From PFJX01 sp964393825 (lineage in GTDB: Bacteria > Pseudomonadota > Gammaproteobacteria > Burkholderiales > Thiobacillaceae), in assembly GCA_964393825.1 (NCBI GenBank), contig CAYMUY010000016.1:19641-83640 (forward strand): DNA of 64,000 nt. Reading direction: 5' to 3'. The translations under genes and the position numbers were made by a program. The notes beneath the pieces are model-generated. The model was not told the origin of the DNA and did not search any database. It saw nothing but the letters and a program-made list of their open reading frames with translations. Of this stretch, positions 8,159 through 16,562 are shown in pieces. How positions within the stretch are numbered: position 1 is the first letter of the stretch; each line of letters begins with the position of its first letter.

Positions 8159-8770
8159 ATGTTTTCACACAAGGCTCTTGAAAAGAACATCGGCTGGCTG
8201 ATGGTGCTGACGTTCATCGTCGTTTCCATCGGTGGTCTGGTCCAGATCGTGCCGCTGTTCTTCCAGAAATCGACCACGGAAGCCGTGCCGGGCCTCAAGC
8301 CCTACACCGCACTGCAACTGACCGGGCGCGACATCTACATCCGGGAAGGCTGCTACAACTGCCACTCCCAGATGGTGCGTCCGTTCCGTGCCGAGACCGA
8401 GCGCTATGGCCACTTCTCCGTGGCCGGCGAGTTCGTCTACGACCGCCCGTTCCAGTGGGGCTCCAAGCGTACCGGCCCGGATCTGCATCGTGTCGGTGGG
8501 CGTTACTCGGATGACTGGCATTACACGCACCTGATGAACCCGCGTGACGTGGTGCCGGAATCGAACATGCCCGCCTATCCGTGGCTTGCCGACGCGCCCG
8601 CCGACGTCGCCAATATCCAGGCCAAGATGAAGACGCTGAACATCGTCGGCCATGGCTACACGGAGCAGGAAATCGCCGAGGCGCCCGCCATGCTGGAAGG
8701 CAAGACAGAAATGGACGCCATGATCGCCTACCTGCAGGTGCTGGGCACCTCGGCACCCAAGGCGCAGTGA
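8159..8770 (+). CDS. ccoO: cbb3-type cytochrome c oxidase subunit II (mono-haem)
   Basis: 203 residues. One N-terminal membrane anchor (WLMVLTFIVVSIGGLVQIV) and one haem c site CYNCH at residues 65-69, followed by SQMVRPF, which is typical of CcoO/FixO. The axial methionine probably comes from the ESNMPAYPWL segment. It relays electrons to CcoN. It lies 18 nt after ccoN and 1 nt before ccoQ. Confidence 0.97.
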   Translation: MFSHKALEKNIGWLMVLTFIVVSIGGLVQIVPLFFQKSTTEAVPGLKPYTALQLTGRDIYIREGCYNCHSQMVRPFRAETERYGHFSVAGEFVYDRPFQWGSKRTGPDLHRVGGRYSDDWHYTHLMNPRDVVPESNMPAYPWLADAPADVANIQAKMKTLNIVGHGYTEQEIAEAPAMLEGKTEMDAMIAYLQVLGTSAPKAQ

Positions 8771-8771
8771 C

Positions 8772-8939
8772 ATGGATGCCGGCACTCTCGGTTCAGTCGT
8801 AACCGTCCTCTTCTTCGTCCTGTTTGTCGTGATCCTGTGGTGGGTATTCAAGCGCGACAACAAACAGAAATTCGAGGACGCCGGCAATCTTCCCTTCCAG
8901 GAAGATGCCGACGAGGCCGGCAAACGCCACACAGACTAG
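8772..8939 (+). CDS. ccoQ: cbb3 oxidase subunit CcoQ (FixQ)
   Basis: 55 residues (MDAGTLGSVVTVLFFVLFVV...). A single membrane helix is followed by WWVFKRDNKQKFEDAGNLPF, the usual FixQ/CcoQ tail. The small subunit stabilises the oxidase complex. It starts 1 nt after the ccoO stop and ends 9 nt before ccoP, so it is translationally packed in the operon. Confidence 0.92.
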   Translation: MDAGTLGSVVTVLFFVLFVVILWWVFKRDNKQKFEDAGNLPFQEDADEAGKRHTD

Positions 8940-8948
8940 GAGACACTT

Positions 8949-9944
8949 ATGATTGCTGGATACGCAATACCCGACTTTGTCAGTGAGTTCTGGCATTACT
9001 ACATCGCCGCGCTCACGGTTCTTGGCATCCTCTTTTCCCTCTTTTTGCTGAGAAGCCAGACCACAAAGAAACTTGCCGCGGGTGAACAGGCAGAAGTGAT
9101 GGCCCCCACCTGGGACGGCGACCTGCAGGAACTGAACAACCCGCTGCCGCGCTGGTGGATGTGGATGTTCTACGGCCTGATCTTCTTCGGCATCGGCTAC
9201 TTGGTGCTCTACCCGGGCATGGGCAAGTTCGGCGGCACACTGGGCTGGTCCTCCTTCCAGGAATGGAAGGACGACAAGGATGCGGTCGACGCCGAATTCG
9301 ATAAAGTCATGGCGCCGTTCAAGTCGCAGGACCTGCTGGCGGTCGCGGCCGACCCGAAAGCCCGGGAAATGGGCCAGAACCTGTACATGACCTACTGCTC
9401 GCAGTGCCACGGCTCCAGCGCCCAGGGCGGCAAGGGTTTCCCCAACCTGACCGACGGTGAATGGCTGTTTGGCGGCACCCCGGACGACATCAAGGCCAGC
9501 ATCGCCGGCGGTCGCCTGGCCGAGATGCCGGCCATGGGAGATGCCGTCGGTGGCGAGCAAGGTGCCAAGGAAGTCGCCAACTACGTGTTGTCCCTCGGCG
9601 GCAAACCGCATGATGCAGCTCTGGCCGCCGCCGGCAAGGAAAAGTTTGCCGCCTGTTCCGGCTGCCATGGTGAAGACGGCAAGGGCATGCCCGCAGCCAG
9701 CTTCCCCAACCTGACCGACAACGCCTGGCAGTATGGCGGCAGCGAATCCGCCATCGTGCAGAGCATCATGAAGGGTCGCAAGGGGGGCATGCCGGCACAG
9801 ATGGAAGCGCTTGGCGAGTCCAAGGTCCACCTCCTGGCTGCCTACGTCTGGGGCCTGGGTGGCGGCAAGCAGCCCGCCGCACCGGCACCGGTAGCGGCCG
9901 TGGAAGCCCCCGTGGGCGAAACAGCGGCTCCGGCCGTGCATTAA
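8949..9944 (+). CDS. ccoP: cbb3-type cytochrome c oxidase subunit III (di-haem)
   Basis: 331 residues. Two N-terminal membrane segments flank the CcoP signature WDGDLQELNNPLPRWW. Two haem c domains follow, with CSQCH at about residue 150 and CSGCH at about residue 236. An Ala/Pro-rich tail ends the protein. It accepts electrons from soluble cytochromes and passes them to CcoO. Its stop codon is immediately followed by a series of hairpins ending in a terminator before ccoG. Confidence 0.97.
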   Translation: MIAGYAIPDFVSEFWHYYIAALTVLGILFSLFLLRSQTTKKLAAGEQAEVMAPTWDGDLQELNNPLPRWWMWMFYGLIFFGIGYLVLYPGMGKFGGTLGWSSFQEWKDDKDAVDAEFDKVMAPFKSQDLLAVAADPKAREMGQNLYMTYCSQCHGSSAQGGKGFPNLTDGEWLFGGTPDDIKASIAGGRLAEMPAMGDAVGGEQGAKEVANYVLSLGGKPHDAALAAAGKEKFAACSGCHGEDGKGMPAASFPNLTDNAWQYGGSESAIVQSIMKGRKGGMPAQMEALGESKVHLLAAYVWGLGGGKQPAAPAPVAAVEAPVGETAAPAVH

Positions 9945-10108
9945 GCCCGAGAGGGCTTTCGGGCTGGCCCACGGGCCGGCCCCGGAACCCAGCCCATTTC
10001 ACAAAGTGGGCTGGCTTCCGGTGATAAACACTGCCCCAGGAAAGACACCAAGAGGGCACAACCGGAAACAGGTATTGAATACTGGCCTGTCTGGCCAATA
10101 CCTTTTTT
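9945..10108 (+). ncRNA. Structured 3' region of ccoNOQP, candidate 3'-UTR-derived small RNA
   Basis: Directly after the ccoP stop there are consecutive hairpins. The first is GCCCGA / TCGGGC (9945-9964), overlapped by the GC-rich GGCTGGCCC / GGGCCGGCC (9962-9981). The third is a very stable 14-bp stem with one C-C mismatch (CCGGAA-c-CCAGCCCA / TGGGCTGG-c-TTCCGG, 9982-10021). The last is a terminator hairpin. This is more structure than a simple operon end needs. No coding potential is seen. It could be a processed small RNA, a stabilising 3' end of the ccoNOQP mRNA, or both. Confidence 0.45.
10070..10108 (+). terminator. Rho-independent terminator between ccoP and ccoG
   Basis: Stem AGGTATTG / CAATACCT with an internal GGCC pairing, followed by six T. 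It ends only 14 nt before the ccoG start, so ccoG expression needs read-through or a promoter upstream of the hairpin that tolerates it. Confidence 0.75.
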
Positions 10109-10122
10109 GAGAGAGAAGCGCC

Positions 10123-11547
10123 GTGTCCGAAAAGCAGCCCGTAGACATCCCAATCATCAAGGATGCAGCAGGCGACGCCGAGCAATCGCTCTACGCCGTC
10201 CACCAGAAGATCTACCCCCGTGCCGTCTCCGGCCTGTTCAACTACTGGCGCATCGCACTGGTGGTCATCACCCAGGCCGTGTTCTATGGCCTGCCCTGGC
10301 TGACCTGGGATGATCGACAGGCCGTGCTGTTCGATCTCGGGGCACGCAAGTTCTATCTGTTCGACATGGTGTTCTGGCCGCAGGACTTCATCTGGTTCGC
10401 GGTCATCCTCATTCTCTCGGCGCTGGGACTGTTCCTGTTCACCGCCATCGCCGGCCGCCTCTGGTGCGGCTACGCCTGTCCGCAAACGGTCTACACCGAA
10501 CTCTTCATGTGGATCGAAGGCTGGATCGAGGGCAACTACAAGCAGCAGCAGAAACTGAACGACATGCCCTGGAATGGTCAGAAGATCCTGCGCCGGGGCG
10601 GCAAGCATGTTGCCTGGATTTTGCTCTCGCTGTGGACTGGCTTCTCCTTCGTCGCCTACTTCACACCCGCCGCCACGCTGTGGCAGGAAATGCTCACCTT
10701 CAGCTTCGGTCCCTGGGAAGCCTTCTGGATTTTCTTCTATGCATTCACCACCTGGGGTTTCGCCGGCTTCATGCGCGAGCAGGTGTGCAAGTACATGTGC
10801 CCCTATGCCCGCTTCCAGAGCGTGATGTTCGACACCGACACGCTGATCATCACCTACGACTACAAGCGGGGCGAGTCACGCGGCACCCGCAGGAAAGGCG
10901 CCGATTACCAGTCTCAGGGGCTGGGCGACTGTGTCGACTGTGGCATCTGCGTGCAGGTCTGCCCGACCGGCATCGATATCCGCAATGGCCTGCAATACAT
11001 GTGCATCGGTTGCGCAGCCTGCATCGACGCCTGCGACCAGGTCATGGAAAAGATGAATTATCCGAAGGGCCTGATCCGCTACTCGACACAGAACGCCATC
11101 GACGGTGTCTATACCGACAAGGACATTCCCAAGCACGTTTTCCGCCCGCGCACCCTGTTCTATATCGCCGTCGTCAGCGTCATCACGCTCGCCTTCTTCT
11201 ATACCCTGGCGATGCGCATTCCGATGCGCGCCGACGTGATCCGCGACCGCCTGACACTCTCTCGCGAAGCCGAGAACGGCCAGATCGAGAACCTCTACCA
11301 GTTGCGCATCATCAACATGGAGAACGTTCCCCATCATTACCGGATCAGCGCCAGCGGTCTCGAAGGTGTGCAAGTCACCACCGGTAACGAGGTCACCATC
11401 GCGCCGTTGAGCACGGTCAATCACAACGTCGTGCTGCGTGCCGACCCCAGCGTGCTCAAGCGCCCCAGTCAACCGGTCGTGTTCACGATCCAGGCGGACG
11501 AAAACGCCAGTATCGTGCGTGAAGCCAAATCCAGTTTCCTGAAATAA
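10123..11547 (+). CDS. ccoG: CcoG, cbb3 oxidase accessory iron-sulfur protein (FixG/RdxA)
   Basis: 474 residues with a GTG start at 10123 (MSEKQPVDI) after a GAGAGAAG ribosome site. Several membrane helices, the CGYACPQTVYTELF motif and two ferredoxin-type clusters (CVDCGICVQVCPTG and CIGCAACIDAC) are present. A C-terminal Ig-like FixG domain (about 355-474) completes the family layout. CcoG acts in copper reduction and delivery during cbb3 assembly. It is followed by ccoH 9 nt downstream. Confidence 0.96.
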   Translation: MSEKQPVDIPIIKDAAGDAEQSLYAVHQKIYPRAVSGLFNYWRIALVVITQAVFYGLPWLTWDDRQAVLFDLGARKFYLFDMVFWPQDFIWFAVILILSALGLFLFTAIAGRLWCGYACPQTVYTELFMWIEGWIEGNYKQQQKLNDMPWNGQKILRRGGKHVAWILLSLWTGFSFVAYFTPAATLWQEMLTFSFGPWEAFWIFFYAFTTWGFAGFMREQVCKYMCPYARFQSVMFDTDTLIITYDYKRGESRGTRRKGADYQSQGLGDCVDCGICVQVCPTGIDIRNGLQYMCIGCAACIDACDQVMEKMNYPKGLIRYSTQNAIDGVYTDKDIPKHVFRPRTLFYIAVVSVITLAFFYTLAMRIPMRADVIRDRLTLSREAENGQIENLYQLRIINMENVPHHYRISASGLEGVQVTTGNEVTIAPLSTVNHNVVLRADPSVLKRPSQPVVFTIQADENASIVREAKSSFLK

Positions 11548-11556
11548 GGTATCCAC

Positions 11557-12090
11557 ATGATGACGCTAGACCCCACACCGAGACGCCCTGCATGGAAGGA
11601 ACCCATGATCTGGCTGATCGCCGGCTTGCCAGCCATCGCCGTGGTCGCCAGTTTCACCACCTATTTCATCGCCGCCCATGAACCGGACAGCCTGGTCAGG
11701 GAGGAGCACCGCAAGGTGGGACTGGCGATGGTGGCCCCATTGAGTGACGCGGAGAAGGCGGCAGCCGGAATGGGACTATCGGCGCGACTGACACGTCACG
11801 ATGGCCGCCTCGAACTCACGCTGAGCGGCAACCTGTCCGACCAGCCACAACGGCTCGCGTTGAATGTCGTCCACCCCACCCGGGAGAATCAGGACCTTCA
11901 TATCCTCTTGGCACATTCACATGAGCTGTCGTATATTGCCCCTGCCCCGGAAATGGGATCAGGGAAGCGCATTCTGGTCCTCGAACCGGAAGACCGGAGT
12001 TGGCGCATCACCGGTCAGTGGATGGCGCCCTTCTCCGGCATGACGGAGCTGGTAGCCGAAGGAAGCACACCATCAACAACGCACCCGTAA
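11557..12090 (+). CDS. ccoH: CcoH (FixH family), cbb3 oxidase assembly protein
   Basis: 177 residues with an N-terminal membrane helix (WLIAGLPAIAVVASFTTYFI) followed by the FixH feature HEPDSLVREEHRKVGL and a periplasmic domain. FixH/CcoH proteins associate with the assembling cbb3 complex. Position between ccoG and a DUF3149 mini-gene supports the call; primary-sequence conservation in this family is low. Confidence 0.88.
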   Translation: MMTLDPTPRRPAWKEPMIWLIAGLPAIAVVASFTTYFIAAHEPDSLVREEHRKVGLAMVAPLSDAEKAAAGMGLSARLTRHDGRLELTLSGNLSDQPQRLALNVVHPTRENQDLHILLAHSHELSYIAPAPEMGSGKRILVLEPEDRSWRITGQWMAPFSGMTELVAEGSTPSTTHP

Positions 12091-12114
12091 CGGGGCAATC
12101 ATAGGAGCACGCAC

Positions 12115-12246
12115 ATGGACACGCCAATCATGAGTCTGTTGTTCAACCATCCGATCGGCATTCTCAGCCTGTTCACCATCGGCTTCATCATCGCCATGGG
12201 ACTGTTCATCTGGGCGAAGCTGTCGAAAAAGTCCCACGAGGACTGA
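12115..12246 (+). CDS. DUF3149 small membrane protein
   Basis: 43 residues (MDTPIMSLLFNHPIGILSLF...) preceded by an AGGAG site. One membrane helix (ILSLFTIGFIIAMGLFIW) and a basic end KLSKKSHED resemble the DUF3149 mini-proteins common in beta- and gammaproteobacteria. Function is unknown. Its place at the end of the cco cluster, before a strong terminator, suggests a role in or co-expression with the oxidase. Confidence 0.8.
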   Translation: MDTPIMSLLFNHPIGILSLFTIGFIIAMGLFIWAKLSKKSHED

Positions 12247-12281
12247 TCGCCCGGCCTCCCCGCTCTCGATACCCCAACCGT

Positions 12282-12311
12282 AAAAAAAGCCGGCCCGCGC
12301 CGGCTTTTTTA
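12282..12311 (+). terminator. Bidirectional terminator after the cco cluster
   Basis: GCCGG / CCGGC stem flanked by A7 and T6 (AAAAAAAGCCGG CCCGCG CCGGCTTTTTT). It serves the cco genes on the plus strand and purU on the minus strand, whose stop is 21 nt away. Confidence 0.9.
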
Positions 12312-12331
12312 TTGGCTGAAATGCGGCAATC

Positions 12332-13186
12332 TCAGTCGAACACCACCGTCTTGTTGCCGTAGACCAGGATGCGGTTGTCGATGTGCCAGCGTACGGCGCG
12401 CGACAGCACCACTTTTTCCAGGTCGGCGCCCTTGCGCACCAGGTCATCGATGTCGTCGCGATGCGAGATGCGGGTGACGTCCTGCTCGATGATGGGGCCA
12501 TCGTCCAGGATCTCGGTGACGTAGTGGCTGGTGGCGCCGATCAGCTTCACCCCCCGTTCGAAGGCGCGCTGGTAGGGCTTGGCGCCGTGGAAGGCGGGCA
12601 GGAAGGAATGGTGGATGTTGATGATCCGGTTGGGGTAATGCGCGATGAACTCCGGTGACAGCACCTGCATGTAACGCGCCAGCACCATGAAATCGACGTG
12701 GTGCGCTTCCAGCAGCGCGCGCTGTTGCCGCTCCGCCTCGGGCTTGTTGTCCTTGTTTACATGGATGTGCTGGAACGGGATCTTGTAGGCTGCCGCCAGC
12801 CAGTGGGTGTCCGGGTGGTTGCTGATGATCAGGGGGATGTCGCAATAGAGTTCGCCGGCGTGGTGGCGGTAGAGCAGATCGGCCAGGCAGTGATCGTACT
12901 TCGATACGAAGATCGCCAGACGTGGCTTCACGCTGGATAAAGACAGCTTCCAGTCCATGGCATTCGCCGCCGCGATGGGCGCGAACGCCTCGTCGAATTT
13001 GTGCAGGCCCAGCTCGAAACCTTCCAGCGCCCATTCCACCCGCATCAGGAACAGGCCGGCGGCGCTGTCCTGGTGCTGGTCGGCGTGCAGGATGTTGGCG
13101 TTGTGCCGGAGCAGGAAATTGGCGATGGTCGCCACCAGGCCTTTCTTGTCCGGGCAGGCGATGAGCAGAACGGCGGTATTGCGCAT
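12332..13186 (-). CDS. purU: Formyltetrahydrofolate deformylase
   Basis: 284 residues. An N-terminal ACT domain (about 1-85, LLIACPDKKGLVATIANFL) is followed by a formyl-transferase fold. The catalytic region has the family signatures IISNHPDT, the NIHHSFLPAFHGAKPY motif with catalytic His, and the closing Asp in ILDDGPIIEQDV. The enzyme hydrolyses 10-formyl-THF to formate and THF, feeding PurT and balancing one-carbon pools. Length and order are normal. Convergent with the cco cluster. Confidence 0.95.
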   Translation of the reverse strand: MRNTAVLLIACPDKKGLVATIANFLLRHNANILHADQHQDSAAGLFLMRVEWALEGFELGLHKFDEAFAPIAAANAMDWKLSLSSVKPRLAIFVSKYDHCLADLLYRHHAGELYCDIPLIISNHPDTHWLAAAYKIPFQHIHVNKDNKPEAERQQRALLEAHHVDFMVLARYMQVLSPEFIAHYPNRIINIHHSFLPAFHGAKPYQRAFERGVKLIGATSHYVTEILDDGPIIEQDVTRISHRDDIDDLVRKGADLEKVVLSRAVRWHIDNRILVYGNKTVVFD

Positions 13187-13326
13187 GTCGGTCTTGGGTT
13201 GCGTGAACGGCCGCCATGATACCGCGCGTGGCGGGCGGTTTCTTCGGATGCGCGCACGCGCGCCAGGTCCGACGCCCCGGACAGTCCCTCACGGCACGGA
13301 GGTGCGGCCCGTTCCGGGTGCCTGCC

Positions 13327-13335
13327 TGTGGATAA
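13327..13335 (-). promoter_or_regulatory. DnaA box upstream of nrdA
   Basis: TGTGGATAA on the plus strand is a perfect DnaA box (TTATCCACA) on the minus strand. It lies about 110 bp upstream of the nrdA -35. DnaA control of nrdAB is known in E. coli. Confidence 0.6.
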
Positions 13336-13415
13336 ATCATCGGTGGCGAACGTCCTGGCGCGCTATTCCAGAGCGGTCAGACGTTCGCCGCCTGTAGACA
13401 AGCCTGTGTCTATCC

Positions 13416-13424
13416 TGTGGATAG
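13416..13424 (-). promoter_or_regulatory. Second, near-consensus DnaA box upstream of nrdA
   Basis: TGTGGATAG (complement CTATCCACA) differs from a perfect DnaA box at one position. It lies 20 bp upstream of the nrdA -35. Two DnaA boxes at this kind of distance mirror the E. coli nrdAB promoter. Confidence 0.5.
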
Positions 13425-13444
13425 CCTGTGCAGAAAAATAGCGG

Positions 13445-13472
13445 TTGACGGACCCGCTCCCAACACTAGAAT
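13445..13472 (+). promoter_or_regulatory. Sigma-70 promoter of nrdA
   Basis: TTGACG (13445-13450) and TAGAAT (13467-13472) with a 16-nt spacer. The -10 lies inside the first NrdR box, the expected layout for repression. Confidence 0.7.
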
Positions 13473-13510
13473 TAGCGCCAGGCAACACCGGACAACACTA
13501 GATTTAGTGT
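13463..13510 (+). promoter_or_regulatory. Tandem NrdR boxes
   Basis: ACACTAGAATTAGCGC (13463-13478) and the near-perfect palindrome ACACTAGATTTAGTGT (13495-13510) match the NrdR consensus acaCwAtATaTwGtgt. Box starts are 32 bp apart, about three helical turns, as in known NrdR promoters. NrdR represses ribonucleotide reductase genes when dATP is high. Confidence 0.85.
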
Positions 13511-13571
13511 TTTCTAATAAACCACTGAATGCCAGGCCCACACTGGCATCGCGTCCGCAGGAGACCCTCCG

Positions 13572-16511
13572 ATGCAGCTTTCCACCGAATCCAGGGCCAA
13601 AGGCCAGCCACTTCTGAACAACGATGATCTGGCCATGGCCGTGCCCGCCACACCCGCTTATGCCGACCACAAGATCATCCGCCGCAATGGCGCCGTGGTC
13701 TCGTTCGAACCCAACAAGATCGCCATCGCCCTGACCAAGGCGTTCATCGCGGTCAACGGTGGCCAGGCCGCCGCCAGCGCCCGTATTCGCGAGCTGGTCG
13801 AAAACCTCACCGACAACGTCGTCTCCGCCCTCATCCGTCGCCAACCCAACGGCGGCACCTTCCACATCGAGGACATCCAGGATCAGGTGGAACTGGCCTT
13901 GATGCGCTCGGGCGAGCATGAAGTCGCGCGCGCCTACGTGCTCTATCGCGAAAAGCGCAACGACGAGCGCGCCAAGCAGAAGCAACAGCAGGTCGAGGAC
14001 CATGCCCTGTTCTGCCTGGAAGACGGCGAGCGGCGTCCGCTCGACCTGCAGCACCTCGCCGCCGTGGTCGGCGCCGCCTGCGAAGGCCTGGCCGAAACCC
14101 AGCCGCAGGCGATCCTGCAGGCCACCTTGCGCGACATCTACGATGGCGTGCCGATGGACGAGGTCCGCCGTTCGCTGATCCTGTCGGCGCGTTCGCTGAT
14201 CGAGAAGGACCCCGAATACAACTACGTCACCTCCCGCCTGCTGATGCATTCCATCCGCCGCGAGGTGCTGGGCGAGGAAGTGGATCAGGCCGACATGGCC
14301 GCCCGCTACGCCGATTACTTCACGGACTACATCCACAAAGGCATCGAGGCCGAACTGCTGGACGAGCGCCTGCGCCAGTTCGACCTGCCCCGCCTGGCCG
14401 CCGCGCTGGACGCGAGGCGCGACCTGCAGTTCCAGTACCTTGGTCTGCAGACCCTGTATGACCGCTATTTCCTGCACATCGACGAGCGTCGCATCGAGCT
14501 GCCGCAGGCGTTCTTCATGCGCGTGGCCATGGGCCTGTCGCTCAACGAGATCGATCGCGAGGCGCGCGCGCTGGAGTTCTACGAAGTGCTGTCGAAGTTC
14601 GACTACATGAGCAGCACGCCGACGCTGTTCAATGCCGGCACGCGGCATTCGCAACTGTCCTCGTGTTATCTGACCACCATCCCCGACGACCTCGACGGTA
14701 TCTACCAGGGCATCAAGGAAAACGCCCTGCTGCAAAAGTACGCCGGCGGCATCGGCAACGACTGGACCCGGGTGCGCAGCCTGGGCGCCTACATCAAGGG
14801 CACCAACGGCAAGTCGCAGGGTGTCGTGCCCTTCCTGAAGGTGGCCAACGACACCGCCGTGGCGGTGAACCAGGGCGGCAAGCGCAAGGGCGCGGTCTGC
14901 GCCTTCCTGGAAACCTGGCACATGGACATCGAGGAATTCCTGGAACTGCGCAAGAACACCGGCGACGACCGCCGCCGCACCCATGACATGAACACCTCCA
15001 ACTGGGTGCCGGACCTGTTCATGAAGCGGGTGATGGAAAACGCCGAGTGGACCCTGTTCAGCCCTTCCGACTGCCCCGACCTGCATGACCTCACCGGCCG
15101 CGCCTTCGAGGCCGCCTACACGCGCTATGAGGACAAGGCCGCGCGTGGCGAGATCAAAGTATTCAAGAAGGTCCAGGCCCTGGCGTTGTGGCGCAAGATG
15201 CTGTCCATGCTGTTCGAGACCGGGCATCCCTGGATCACCTTCAAGGACGCCTGCAACGTGCGCTATACCAACCAGCACGTCGGCGTCGTGCACAGTTCCA
15301 ACCTGTGCACCGAGATCACCCTGCACACCAACGACAACGAGATCGCCGTGTGCAACCTGGGCTCGGTGAACCTGGCCAGCCACGTCAAGGAAGGCGGCCT
15401 CGACCTGGAGAAATTGCAGAAGACCATCCGCACCGCCATGCGCATGCTGGACAACGTCATCGACATCAACTTCTACAACGTCGGCAAGGCGCGCAATTCC
15501 AACCTCCGGCACCGTCCGGTGGGACTGGGCACCATGGCCTTTCAGGATGCGCTGCACAAGCTGCGCATCCCCTATGCCAGCGCTGAGGCCGTCGAGTTCG
15601 CCGACCGCGCCCAGGAAGCCGTCGCCTATTTCGCCTACTGGGCCTCCACCGAACTGGCCGAGGAACGCGGCCGCTACGCCAGCTTCAACGGCTCGCTGTG
15701 GAGCCGCGGCATCCTGCCGCAGGATTCCCTGAAACTGCTGGCGGAGGAACGTGGCGGCTACCTGGAAGCGGACCTGACCGAGCGCCTGGACTGGGCCGCC
15801 CTGCGCCAGCGGGTCATGACGGTGGGCATGCGCAACTCCAACTGCCTGGCCATCGCCCCCACCGCCACCATCGCCAACATCGTCGGCGTTTCTGCCTCGA
15901 TCGAGCCGACCTACCAGAACCTGTTCGTCAAATCCAACCTGTCGGGCGAGTTCACCGTGGTCAACCAGTATCTGGTGCGCGACCTCAAGGCGCTGAACCT
16001 GTGGGACGAGGTCATGGTCGGCGACATCAAGTACTTCGACGGCAGTCTCGCCCGGATCGACCGCATCCCGGCCGAACTGCGCGCGCTCTATGCCACCGCC
16101 TTCGAAGTCGACCCGGTGTGGCTGATCGAAGCCGGCTCCCGCCGCCAGAAATGGATCGACCAGGCGCAGAGCCTGAACCTCTATTTCCACGGCGCCTCCG
16201 GCAAGAAGCTGGACGAGACCTACAAGCTCGCCTGGATTCGCGGCCTCAAGACCACCTACTACCTGCGCTCGATGGGCGCGACCGCGGCGGAGAAATCCAC
16301 CGGCCGCGGCGGGGAACTCAACGCCGTCTCCGCCCATGGCGGCGGCAACGGCGGCGCCATGGGCGCAGGAGGCGTGGGCAACGGCATGGAAGGCGGCACC
16401 GGCGGTGGTTATGCCGCGGCCCCCCAGCTGCCAGAACCCGAGATCCTCGGCCGCGCCTGTACCCTGCGCCCCGGCGACCCCGGTTTCGAGGAATGCGAAG
16501 CCTGCCAGTAA
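13572..16511 (+). CDS. nrdA: Class Ia ribonucleoside-diphosphate reductase, alpha subunit
   Basis: 979 residues. An N-terminal ATP-cone (about 33-130, HKIIRRNGAVVSF) is followed by a second, more degenerate cone-like region (about 150-240), as in Pseudomonas-type long NrdA. The barrel carries the catalytic set: the cysteine in QLSSCYLTT, the N-x-C-x-E motif SSNLCTEIT and the cysteine in EIAVCNLGS. The C-terminus ends CEACQ, the swinging CxxC that is reduced by thioredoxin or glutaredoxin. A Gly-rich linker (GGGNGGAMGAGG) precedes it. It is controlled by the DnaA and NrdR sites upstream and followed by an HDOD gene and nrdB. Confidence 0.97.
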   Translation: MQLSTESRAKGQPLLNNDDLAMAVPATPAYADHKIIRRNGAVVSFEPNKIAIALTKAFIAVNGGQAAASARIRELVENLTDNVVSALIRRQPNGGTFHIEDIQDQVELALMRSGEHEVARAYVLYREKRNDERAKQKQQQVEDHALFCLEDGERRPLDLQHLAAVVGAACEGLAETQPQAILQATLRDIYDGVPMDEVRRSLILSARSLIEKDPEYNYVTSRLLMHSIRREVLGEEVDQADMAARYADYFTDYIHKGIEAELLDERLRQFDLPRLAAALDARRDLQFQYLGLQTLYDRYFLHIDERRIELPQAFFMRVAMGLSLNEIDREARALEFYEVLSKFDYMSSTPTLFNAGTRHSQLSSCYLTTIPDDLDGIYQGIKENALLQKYAGGIGNDWTRVRSLGAYIKGTNGKSQGVVPFLKVANDTAVAVNQGGKRKGAVCAFLETWHMDIEEFLELRKNTGDDRRRTHDMNTSNWVPDLFMKRVMENAEWTLFSPSDCPDLHDLTGRAFEAAYTRYEDKAARGEIKVFKKVQALALWRKMLSMLFETGHPWITFKDACNVRYTNQHVGVVHSSNLCTEITLHTNDNEIAVCNLGSVNLASHVKEGGLDLEKLQKTIRTAMRMLDNVIDINFYNVGKARNSNLRHRPVGLGTMAFQDALHKLRIPYASAEAVEFADRAQEAVAYFAYWASTELAEERGRYASFNGSLWSRGILPQDSLKLLAEERGGYLEADLTERLDWAALRQRVMTVGMRNSNCLAIAPTATIANIVGVSASIEPTYQNLFVKSNLSGEFTVVNQYLVRDLKALNLWDEVMVGDIKYFDGSLARIDRIPAELRALYATAFEVDPVWLIEAGSRRQKWIDQAQSLNLYFHGASGKKLDETYKLAWIRGLKTTYYLRSMGATAAEKSTGRGGELNAVSAHGGGNGGAMGAGGVGNGMEGGTGGGYAAAPQLPEPEILGRACTLRPGDPGFEECEACQ

Positions 16512-16562
16512 GCCGCCGGGACAGGCCACCGCCCCAGCCCCGTCACGCTCAGGAGTCCGATC

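Noticed and set aside
13410..16529. A 1039-residue open frame antisense to all of nrdA
   Set aside because: GC-rich third codon positions of nrdA keep the opposite frame open. The translation is low-complexity with no domain, while the sense strand encodes every catalytic motif of NrdA.
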